From contig NZ_FONV01000004.1 of the NCBI RefSeq assembly GCF_900113015.1, forward strand, positions 620,001 through 684,000: a DNA stretch of 64,000 nt, given 5' to 3'. Both the position numbers and the translations under genes were made by a program. Below, in pieces: positions 29,020 through 35,842 of the stretch. This DNA is from Actinoplanes philippinensis. Its GTDB lineage: Bacteria; Actinomycetota; Actinomycetes; Mycobacteriales; Micromonosporaceae. The notes beneath the pieces are model-generated. The model did not search any database, had not been told where the DNA came from, and was given only the letters and a program-made list of their open reading frames with translations. Every line of letters begins with the position of its first letter. The first letter of the stretch is position 1.

Positions 29020-29637
29020 ATGCCGTCGGCCGACCGCCGTCTTCAGCCACGTCGCAAGCCCCGTCAGGTCCGTGCGGAGCTGACCCGCGAGCGCATCCTG
29101 ACCGCGGCTGCTCACGTTTTCACCGAGTACGGGTACGCCGCCGGCACCACCAACCGCATCGCCGAGCGGGCCCGCATCTCGATCGGCTCGCTGTACCAGT
29201 ACTTTCCGAACAAGGACGCGATCCTCGCCCAGCTGCTGATCCGCCACATCGACCGCGGCAGGTGGACCGAGGCGGAGCGGCTCGACCTGTCGCCCGGCAC
29301 GCTGCGGGAGACGGTGCGGGCGATGGTCCGCGACGCGATCGACAGCCACAGTGAGGACCCGCAGCTGCTGCGCATCATGATCGAGGAGGCGCCGCAGTCC
29401 CGGGAGCTCCTCGACGCCATCGACCGGCACGGCCGGGTCCGGACCGCGCAGATCCGGGACCTGCTCTCCCGGCACCCGGACGTCCGCGTCGGTGACGTCG
29501 GCACGGCCGCCGACCTGATCCTGCTCACCATCGAGATCAACACGCACAAGCTGATGGCCGCCCCCGGCGCGACACCGGTCGAGACCTTCGCGACCGAACT
29601 GGTCGACATGGTGACCCGCTACCTGCGCGGCGACTGA
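29020..29637 (+). CDS. TetR-family transcriptional regulator
   Basis: 205 residues. HTH region RERILTAAAHVFTEYGYAAG to RISIGSLYQYFPNKDAILAQLL (about 20-70) is canonical. The C-terminal part resembles TetR_C_17-type ligand domains. ATG 29020 has CGGGAG at a 9-bp distance; the in-frame GTG 29011 abuts the ribosome-binding site and is unlikely. Divergent from the flavin/FNR fusion, which it probably represses through the TGAGC-AATA-GCTCA site. Convergent with the response regulator of the lanthipeptide operon. Confidence 0.87.
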   Translation: MPSADRRLQPRRKPRQVRAELTRERILTAAAHVFTEYGYAAGTTNRIAERARISIGSLYQYFPNKDAILAQLLIRHIDRGRWTEAERLDLSPGTLRETVRAMVRDAIDSHSEDPQLLRIMIEEAPQSRELLDAIDRHGRVRTAQIRDLLSRHPDVRVGDVGTAADLILLTIEINTHKLMAAPGATPVETFATELVDMVTRYLRGD

Positions 29638-29656
29638 GCCCGCCGCGACCGGCCGG

Positions 29657-30343
29657 TCAATCGGCGCCGGCGGGCACCGGCAGCGCCGTGCCGGGGCGCA
29701 CCAGGCCGGACTGGTAGGCCGCGACGACGGCCTGGGTACGGTCGCGCAGGCCGAGCTTCATCAGGACGCGGGCGACGTGGGTCTTGATCGTCGCGTCGCC
29801 GACCACCAGGTGCTCGGCGATCTCCCGGTTGGACAGGCCGTGCGCCATCAGCACCAGCACCTCCTGCTCCCGGCTGGTCAGCTTGGCCAGCACCTCCGGT
29901 GACGGCGCGGCCGGCTCGGGGCGGGCGGTCAGGTCGTCGAGCAGGTTCCGGGCGACCGCCGGGTCCAGCCAGGCCTCGCCGCCGGCCAGCGCTCGGACCG
30001 CGGCCACCAGCTCCTGCGGCGCCGCGTCCTTGAGGACGAAACCCGACGCGCCCGCGCGCAGCGCCCCGTAGACCGCCTCGTCGACGTGATAGGTGGTGAG
30101 GATCAGCACCCGCGCCGCGCTGCCCTCGGCGGTCAGCCGGCGGGTCGCGGCGACACCGTCCATGCCCGGCATCCGCACGTCCATGATCACCACGTCGGGC
30201 CGGACCGCGCGGGTCAGCTCCACGGCCGCCTCGCCGTCGTCGGCCTCGGCCACCACCTCGACGTCGGGCTCGGCCCGCAGCAGCATGGCCAGTCCGGCGC
30301 GGACCAGCGGTTGGTCGTCGGCGAGAATCACTCGGATCGGCAT
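29657..30343 (-). CDS. NarL/LuxR-type response regulator of the lanthipeptide cluster
   Basis: 228 residues. The receiver has LADDQPL, phosphoacceptor VIMDVRMPGMDG (about residue 54), LTTYH and LKDAAP. The LuxR HTH is near 160-215 (LTSREQEVLVLMAHGLSNREIAEHL to ATIKTHVARVLMKLGLRDR). Start ATG 30343 is fixed by the first receiver strand (PIRVILAD). It follows the histidine kinase by 71 bp and is the last gene of the colinear lanthipeptide operon, so it probably responds to the peptide or to envelope stress and controls the cluster. Confidence 0.9.
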   Translation of the reverse strand: MPIRVILADDQPLVRAGLAMLLRAEPDVEVVAEADDGEAAVELTRAVRPDVVIMDVRMPGMDGVAATRRLTAEGSAARVLILTTYHVDEAVYGALRAGASGFVLKDAAPQELVAAVRALAGGEAWLDPAVARNLLDDLTARPEPAAPSPEVLAKLTSREQEVLVLMAHGLSNREIAEHLVVGDATIKTHVARVLMKLGLRDRTQAVVAAYQSGLVRPGTALPVPAGAD

Positions 30344-30414
30344 CGGTCCCCCGTGGTCGGCGTGGTCGACGCGAACAGCTTCCTGCCACCGCTCCGGTGG
30401 CCGGTAGAGCGCTG

Positions 30415-31650
30415 TCAGGGATCGGTCACCAACGACGTGACGGGCAGCCGCAGCGACCGCCCGGCCAGCGGCAGTGTCGCCGACACCCGGAAGCCGCCGC
30501 CCGGCCGGTAGCCGGTGGCCAGCGTGCCGCCGACGGTGCGGACCCGCTCGGCGAGCGACGCCAGGCCGTGCCCCGCGGACAGCCCCGCCACCCCGGCCGT
30601 GGCCGCGGCCTCGCTGTCGACCTGCACGGTCAGCGTGTCCCGCCAGATCAGGCGGACGCCGACGCGGGCGCCGGGGCCGACGTGTTTCAGCGCGTTGGTG
30701 AGGGCCTCCTGCGCCACCCGGAACGCGGTCAGCTCGACGCTCGGATCCACCGGGCCCGCGTCGCCGACGGTGTCCAGGTCGACGCGGAGACCCGCCTGGC
30801 GCACCGTGTCGAGCAGGGAGTCGAGGCTCGACAGCCGGGGCGACGGCGCCATCGAGTGCGGCGTGCCGCCGGAGGCCTGCAGCACGTCCAGGAGCCGGCG
30901 CAGCTCCGCCATGGCCTGCTGGCCCGCGTCCTGGATGTGCAGCAGCGCCTGCCGTACCCCCGCGAGGTCGTCGTCCGGAAGGCGGGCGGCGCCGGCCGCC
31001 TGCAGCACCATCAGGGTGACCGAGTGCGAGACCACGTCGTGCAGTTCGGCGGCGAGCCGCCGGCGCTCGGCGGCCACCGCGTCCAGCCGGGCCCGCCGCC
31101 GTTCCTCCTGCAGCGCGCGGACGCGTCGCCGCTGCCGGCGGACCAGCGTGCCGACGCCCACCGCCACCGTGTAGACGACGGTGAACATCAGGATCGTCAC
31201 CAGGAACTCGCCGACCCGGGCCTCGGGGTACGCCTCGACGCGCACCGAGTCGACGCCGCTGAGCACCGACCGGGTCACCGCCGCCCCGAGCGCAGCAGCG
31301 GTGACCGCCGGACGGCACGTCACCGCGACCGTGTAGAGCGCGACCACCAAGGCGGCGGTGGGCCGGTACTCGTGGAGCAGCAGCCAGACCGCGCCCGCGT
31401 GCGCCCACACCAGCGCGAAGACCAGCACCGGCGCCCGCCATCGCCACACCAGCAGGCCCACCCCGAGGACCGCGGCGGCGACCTGTGCCTCGCGGCGCAG
31501 TGGCCCGGTGCCGGTGTCGTGGATGATCGCCGTCGAGGCGGTGACCAGGTCGAACAGGCACAACAGTGACAGCAGCGCGGCCTCGCGGGCGAGCCGGCGG
31601 CCGGTGCGGCCACCGGCAGCCGGGCGGTGTGCCGCCGTCGTCGGTGTCAC
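30415..31650 (-). CDS. NarL-type sensor histidine kinase of the lanthipeptide cluster
   Basis: 411 residues. About five to six membrane helices in the first 170 residues have only short loops. HisKA_3 follows with the phospho-His in AELHDVVSHSVTLMVLQA, and HATPase_c has the N-box AQEALTNALKHV and GHGLASLAERV. The region corresponding to the DxGxG box reads DSEAAATAG, a divergent G1 box. I prefer GTG 31650, which overlaps the upstream stop as GTGA; an ATG at 31689 would overlap by 43 bp. An intramembrane-sensing kinase of this type often detects membrane-active peptides. Confidence 0.85.
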   Translation of the reverse strand: MTPTTAAHRPAAGGRTGRRLAREAALLSLLCLFDLVTASTAIIHDTGTGPLRREAQVAAAVLGVGLLVWRWRAPVLVFALVWAHAGAVWLLLHEYRPTAALVVALYTVAVTCRPAVTAAALGAAVTRSVLSGVDSVRVEAYPEARVGEFLVTILMFTVVYTVAVGVGTLVRRQRRRVRALQEERRRARLDAVAAERRRLAAELHDVVSHSVTLMVLQAAGAARLPDDDLAGVRQALLHIQDAGQQAMAELRRLLDVLQASGGTPHSMAPSPRLSSLDSLLDTVRQAGLRVDLDTVGDAGPVDPSVELTAFRVAQEALTNALKHVGPGARVGVRLIWRDTLTVQVDSEAAATAGVAGLSAGHGLASLAERVRTVGGTLATGYRPGGGFRVSATLPLAGRSLRLPVTSLVTDP

Positions 31651-32150
31651 TCGGTCGGCGGAGGACAGCCGATGCCGAACATCCGGCACAGCCAGGACAG
31701 CGGCTCACCCTCCTCGTTCGGCGGGGGCGGCGCGGCGATCGCCGGGGTGGACCCGGGGGCGCCGGTCACGGCCATCCGCTGTGCGGCGCGGGCCGCGGCG
31801 GTCCAGCGGGCGTCGTCAGTGCTCTCCAGGGCGCGCAGCACGTCGGCGACCTCTCGCTGCCCGGCCGACGGCCGTCCGCCGGCGCCGTCCAGGCGGGCCA
31901 CCACGAGCTGCCAGTCGCCGCGGGGCAGGACGTCGACGCCCCGCAAGCCGACGGGCCGCACCTCGTCGGCGCCGGGCCGCACGGCGAACAGGCGCAGCGG
32001 CTCGCCCTCGCTGATGGTGGTGCCGGCCGAGGCCCGCAGCAGCACGTGGCCGTCGTCGACGCTGAGGCCGTGGCCGATGTCGGACCAGCCGGTCCCGGCG
32101 GCCTGTCGTTGCAGGACCAGGACCGGCGACTCGTCGAGGTGGCGGGTCAT
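31647..32150 (-). CDS. Unknown lanthipeptide-cluster protein with Cys-containing C-terminal tail
   Basis: 167 residues, not recognised. The first ~90 residues look like a small beta-rich domain (PVLVLQRQ, GHVLLRAS, PLRLFAVRP, WQLVVARLD). An Ala-rich helical stretch and a Pro/Glu linker (PPPPNEEGE) then lead to a hydrophobic tail LSWLCRMFGIGCPPPTE carrying the only two Cys of the protein. ATG 32150 has AAGGAG 7 bp upstream. It lies between the exporter and the kinase gene, which it overlaps by 4 bp. It might be an immunity or accessory factor; the tail resembles a modifiable core, but that is speculation. Confidence 0.7.
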   Translation of the reverse strand: MTRHLDESPVLVLQRQAAGTGWSDIGHGLSVDDGHVLLRASAGTTISEGEPLRLFAVRPGADEVRPVGLRGVDVLPRGDWQLVVARLDGAGGRPSAGQREVADVLRALESTDDARWTAAARAAQRMAVTGAPGSTPAIAAPPPPNEEGEPLSWLCRMFGIGCPPPTE

Positions 32151-32204
32151 GTCGGAACTCCTTGTGTCGTCCGGGCGGCGTCCACCGCCCGGCTCGGTGG
32201 ATTG

Positions 32205-33968
32205 TCAGTCATGGACGACGGTGAAAGGGTCGTCATGCCGACGCGGGGAGCCGGCTGTCGACAAGCCGACATCGGCGGCGTGGCGGGCCAGCGCCGCGTA
32301 TCCGGGAACGGCCGCGAGCAGCTCCCGGTGGGTGCCGAGGCTCGGGTACGAGCCGTCGAGGAACAGGATCCGGCGGGCCCGCAGCGCCGAGCTGAACCGG
32401 TGCGCCACCACCACGAGCGTGCCGCCGCGCGCCGCGAAGGCCTGTTCGGCGCGGGCCTCGGCGGCCGGGTCCAGGTGGCAGGTCGCCTCGTCGAGCACGA
32501 CGACGCCGGCGGGTGACAAGTGGACGCGGGTGAGCGCGATCAGCTGGCGCTCGCCTGCGGAGAGCTGGTGCCGGGGCGCGGTGAGCACGGCGTCCCAGCC
32601 GCCCAGCCGGCTCACCACCGGCGTGAGGCCGATCGCGGAGGCGGCGGCGGACAGGGCGTCGTCTCCGGCGTCCGGGCACAGGTACGCGACGTTCTCCCGC
32701 AGCGTGCCGGCGAACACGTACGCCTCCTGCGGGATCAGCGCCACCCGGCGGCGGACGGCGGCCGGCGGCAGGTCGGTGACCGGGATCCCGCCGAGCAGCA
32801 GCCGCCCGCGGTCCGGCCGGAGCATGCCGCTGACCAGGCCGGCCAGTGTGGACTTGCCGATCCCGCTGGCGCCGACGATCGCCAGGTGCTCCCCTTCGGG
32901 CACGTCCAGATCAAGACCGTGCAGCACGGGTACGGCATGACGGCCGTACCCGAAGGTCAGGTCCTCGGCCCGCAGATCGAACCGCGGGCCGGCCGGCGTG
33001 GTCCCCCCGGCGGCCGGTTCCGGGGCCGTGCATGCCATGTCCAGCCGGCGCAGCACGGCCCGCATCCGCACCGACCACGAGCCCAGCGTGCCGATCAGCG
33101 CACGGACCGCGGGGGCGAGCGTGACCACCAGGTAGGTCAGCGCGCCCACCACCTCGCCCACGGTCGCCGCCCCGGCGCGCAGCAGCATCGGCGCGCACGC
33201 GGCCACCAGGACCACCGGCGCCTGCGTGCCGAGGACCAGCACCACGCTGCGGACCGCGTCGAGGTGGGCGAAGCGGCGGGTGGCGTACGCCTGACGGTCG
33301 ATCCCGGCGCCCACCTCGCCCGCCACCCGGCCCGCCGCGCCGCACGCCCGGATGTCACGCACCGCGGCCAGCGCCGCCCCGGCCTCCACGGCGACCGCCT
33401 CGTCGGCGGCCATCACCTCGTCCTGCCTGCGGGCCAGCGGCCGCAGCAGCGCGCCGTAGACCAGCCACGCCGTCAGCAGCGGCGCCCCGGCGAGCCCGGC
33501 GATCGCCGGCGCCAGGGCGAGCAGCCCGGCCGTCGCGGCGACCAGCGCGGTCAGCACCTGGCGCAGCGTGCGCAGCAGGGTGCCGGCCAGCGTGCGTACC
33601 GTCTCCACCTGCCGGCCGACCTGCGCCACCGCGGCCAGGTCCGGCCGCGTCCCGGCCACCGCGCGGCGCACTGCTGCGTCGACGACGGCCCGGACCAGCG
33701 CGTCCCGCATCGGCTCCACGGCGGCCGACAGCCACGGGTAGGTGCGGGCCACCGCGACCGCGCGTACCCCGGCCGCCACGCCGAGCAGCGCCAGCCAGGC
33801 CAGGCCGGTGACCGGGTCCTGACGCAGGAAGCCGCGGTCCAGCGCGGTCGCCACCAGCAGCCCGCCGGTGAGCGCCGGCAGCGCCTCGACGGCCGACCAG
33901 AGCGCCAGCCGGACGAACGGCCGCGGACCGGGCAGCGCCTGCCGCAGCAGCGGCCAGCCGGCGATCAC
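32205..33968 (-). CDS. ABC exporter half-transporter with canonical NBD (lanthipeptide cluster)
   Basis: 587 residues: six-helix exporter domain (about 1-310) and NBD (about 340-560). Walker A GASGIGKST, Q-loop IPQEAYVF, signature LSAGERQL, Walker B VVVLDEATCHLD with the catalytic Glu, and H-loop VVAHRFS are intact. Start GTG 33968 overlaps the stop of the partner half-transporter as GTGA. Pairs with the gene at 33965-35668 to form a heterodimeric exporter, most likely for the modified peptide. No C39 peptidase domain is present, so leader removal must be done elsewhere. Confidence 0.9.
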   Translation of the reverse strand: MIAGWPLLRQALPGPRPFVRLALWSAVEALPALTGGLLVATALDRGFLRQDPVTGLAWLALLGVAAGVRAVAVARTYPWLSAAVEPMRDALVRAVVDAAVRRAVAGTRPDLAAVAQVGRQVETVRTLAGTLLRTLRQVLTALVAATAGLLALAPAIAGLAGAPLLTAWLVYGALLRPLARRQDEVMAADEAVAVEAGAALAAVRDIRACGAAGRVAGEVGAGIDRQAYATRRFAHLDAVRSVVLVLGTQAPVVLVAACAPMLLRAGAATVGEVVGALTYLVVTLAPAVRALIGTLGSWSVRMRAVLRRLDMACTAPEPAAGGTTPAGPRFDLRAEDLTFGYGRHAVPVLHGLDLDVPEGEHLAIVGASGIGKSTLAGLVSGMLRPDRGRLLLGGIPVTDLPPAAVRRRVALIPQEAYVFAGTLRENVAYLCPDAGDDALSAAASAIGLTPVVSRLGGWDAVLTAPRHQLSAGERQLIALTRVHLSPAGVVVLDEATCHLDPAAEARAEQAFAARGGTLVVVAHRFSSALRARRILFLDGSYPSLGTHRELLAAVPGYAALARHAADVGLSTAGSPRRHDDPFTVVHD

Positions 33969-35668
33969 CGCGGTGCTCCGGCGCCGGCGGTGAAGACCGC
34001 CCGGTACTCCGGGTCGTGCCACAGGTCCCGGTGCGGCGCGACGGCGCGGATCCGGCCGTCGTCGAGCCAGGCGACCAGGTCGGCGCGGGCGGCGGTGCCG
34101 GCCCGACGGGTGACCACGACCCGGCTGCGGCCACCGGCCGGGCCGGTGAGCGCCCCGGCGATCTGCGACTCGGTCACGGCGTCCACCCCGGAGGTGGCGT
34201 CGTCCAGGATCAGCAGGCGGGCCTGCTGGGCGAACGCCCGGGCGAGCCCGAGGCGCTGCGCCTCCCCTCCGGAGAGGGCGAGATCGGCCACCGGGGTGGC
34301 GTAGCCGTCGGGCAGGCGTTCGACGAAACCGTCGATGCGGGCGTACGCCGCGGCGCGCCGCACGTCGGCGGAGGTGGCGGCCGGGCGCCCGAAGGAGATG
34401 GCGGTGCCGATCGTGCCGCCGCACAGCCGCGGGCTCGCGAACGCGTAGGCGACGGCCGGGGGCGCGGGCCGGTTTCCGTCGAGCAGCACGGTTCCCCGGT
34501 CGGGGGCGAGCAGACCCCCGAGGGTGTACGCCAGAGTCGTCTTGCCCGCGCCGGTGCGCCCCACGAGCGCGACGGTCGAGCCGGCCGGCACGTCCAGGTC
34601 GACGTCGCGCAGGATCGGGGCGTCGTCGTCGCCGAGCACTGTCACGCCGCGTGCGCGTACCGCACCGGGCCCGGGCGGCGGCGGTTCCGGCGGCGCCGGT
34701 GCGGTCACGGCCGGCCGGGCCAGCACCTCGGCGACCCGGCGGGCGGCGCTGCGGGCGTACCCGATGCCCTGGAACGCCTCGATCTGCGCCACCATCCCGA
34801 GCGCGACGGTGACGTACGCCGCCGCCGCGAAGAACTGCCCGGCGGTGATCCGCCCGCCGGCCACCCCGAACCCGGCGACCGCCAGCACGACGACCTCGAT
34901 CACCGCGATGAACAGGGTGGTCTGCCAGCCGACCCGGCGCTGCGCGGCCCACGAGCCCTCCCCGGCCGCGCGCAGCGCCGGCAGCGGCGCGAGCACCCGC
35001 TCCACCTCGCGGCCCAGCGTCCCGGCGGCGCGGATGGTGCGGGCGCCGGCCAGCGCGTCACCGAGCCGGCCGGCGATCTCGGCCTGGTGGGCCTGGTAGT
35101 CGGTGAACAGCGCCGACGTGTCGGTGATGAACCGGCGCAGCAGGATCGCCGCGACCGGCGCCGCGAGCAGGAACGCCGCCGCGCACCGCCAGTCGACCAG
35201 GCACAGCGCGACGAGCCCGCCGATCGAGGTGAGCGCGCCGATCACCGAGCCGGTCGCCGCGGTCACCACCGGCGGGGTCCCGGCGGCGCTCACCACGAGG
35301 CGGCTGGTCAGGTCACCGGTCCCGAACCGCCACGAGCCTCGCACGCCCAGCGTGAGCGCGTGGTCCAGCAGACGCCGGCGCAACACCCGGGTGCCGCGCG
35401 CGGTGCAGGCCGCCTCGGCGACGGTGTTCACCGTTCCGGCGACCGCGCCGGCGGCCAGGCAGCCCAGCAGGGCGGGCACCGCGGCGGAGCCGGTCCGGCC
35501 GAGAGCGGCGTCCACCGCCGCGGCCAGCAGATACGGGGTGAGCAGCGCCAGCACGGCGGCGGTCAGCTGGGCCAGGATGAGGGCGGCCGCCCAGCCGGCC
35601 ATGTCGCGGGTGCAGCGCAGCAGCAGCCGGTCGCCCTCGCGGGCCCAGCGGGCGGGTTCCCGGGTCAT
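33965..35668 (-). CDS. ABC exporter half-transporter with degenerate NBD (lanthipeptide cluster)
   Basis: 567 residues: exporter membrane domain (about 20-310) and NBD (about 345-550). Walker A GRTGAGKTT and signature LSGGEAQR are intact, but Walker B ends LLILDDATSGVD (Asp for the catalytic Glu), the Q-loop region reads YAFASPRLCGG without the Gln, and the H-loop reads VVVTRRAG without the His. This is the pattern of the degenerate half of asymmetric heterodimeric exporters. ATG 35668 has AAGGA about 6 bp upstream. A hairpin lies between it and the precursor gene. Confidence 0.9.
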   Translation of the reverse strand: MTREPARWAREGDRLLLRCTRDMAGWAAALILAQLTAAVLALLTPYLLAAAVDAALGRTGSAAVPALLGCLAAGAVAGTVNTVAEAACTARGTRVLRRRLLDHALTLGVRGSWRFGTGDLTSRLVVSAAGTPPVVTAATGSVIGALTSIGGLVALCLVDWRCAAAFLLAAPVAAILLRRFITDTSALFTDYQAHQAEIAGRLGDALAGARTIRAAGTLGREVERVLAPLPALRAAGEGSWAAQRRVGWQTTLFIAVIEVVVLAVAGFGVAGGRITAGQFFAAAAYVTVALGMVAQIEAFQGIGYARSAARRVAEVLARPAVTAPAPPEPPPPGPGAVRARGVTVLGDDDAPILRDVDLDVPAGSTVALVGRTGAGKTTLAYTLGGLLAPDRGTVLLDGNRPAPPAVAYAFASPRLCGGTIGTAISFGRPAATSADVRRAAAYARIDGFVERLPDGYATPVADLALSGGEAQRLGLARAFAQQARLLILDDATSGVDAVTESQIAGALTGPAGGRSRVVVTRRAGTAARADLVAWLDDGRIRAVAPHRDLWHDPEYRAVFTAGAGAPR

Positions 35669-35698
35669 GTCCGTTCCTTCGGGTGGGCCCGGACGGAG

Positions 35699-35734
35699 GA
35701 ACGGCCCTCCACCGGACGTCGGGGAGGGCCGTTC
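35699..35734 (-). terminator. Hairpin between precursor gene and exporter genes (attenuator)
   Basis: Perfect 12-bp stem GAACGGCCCTCC / GGAGGGCCGTTC with a 12-base loop, starting 8 bp after the precursor stop. No T-run follows. Such a partial terminator or mRNA-stabilising hairpin would give more precursor than exporter transcript. Confidence 0.65.
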
Positions 35735-35741
35735 GCAACCG

Positions 35742-35837
35742 TCACAGGCAGTCGAACGTGGTGAGGTAGCTCCAGCAGGGGAACGCCTTCGCCGGCATGG
35801 AGTCCTCCATGGCCTGCAGGATCAGGATCTTGGCCAT
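35742..35837 (-). CDS. Class III lanthipeptide precursor peptide (LanA)
   Basis: 31 residues. The leader begins MAKILILQAMEDS, matching the conserved (I/L)LxLQ leader helix of class III precursors (compare ILELQ in LabA, LLDLQ in AmfS). The putative core AFPCWSYLTTFDCL carries one Ser, two Thr and two Cys; S23-x2-T26-x3-C30 fits the labionin-type spacing S-x2-S/T-x(2-5)-C. AGGAGG (35846-35851), formed by the last codons of lanKC, lies 8 bp before ATG 35837; ATG 35843, in the same frame, is too close to it. The gene starts 5 bp after the lanKC stop and is followed by a hairpin. The leader is short and the cut site is unknown. Confidence 0.85.
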   Translation of the reverse strand: MAKILILQAMEDSMPAKAFPCWSYLTTFDCL

Positions 35838-35842
35838 CGTCA

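Noticed and set aside
29657..31708. Single 683-codon minus-strand frame running through kinase and response regulator
   Set aside because: Only the last 228 codons are the response regulator. The earlier part is an out-of-frame reading of the kinase gene, which is in another frame with clear HisKA motifs.
32205..34952. Long frame suggesting a 915-residue ABC protein
   Set aside because: The first ~330 codons are an Arg-rich out-of-frame reading of the partner ABC gene. GTG 33968 with a 4-bp overlap is the natural start.
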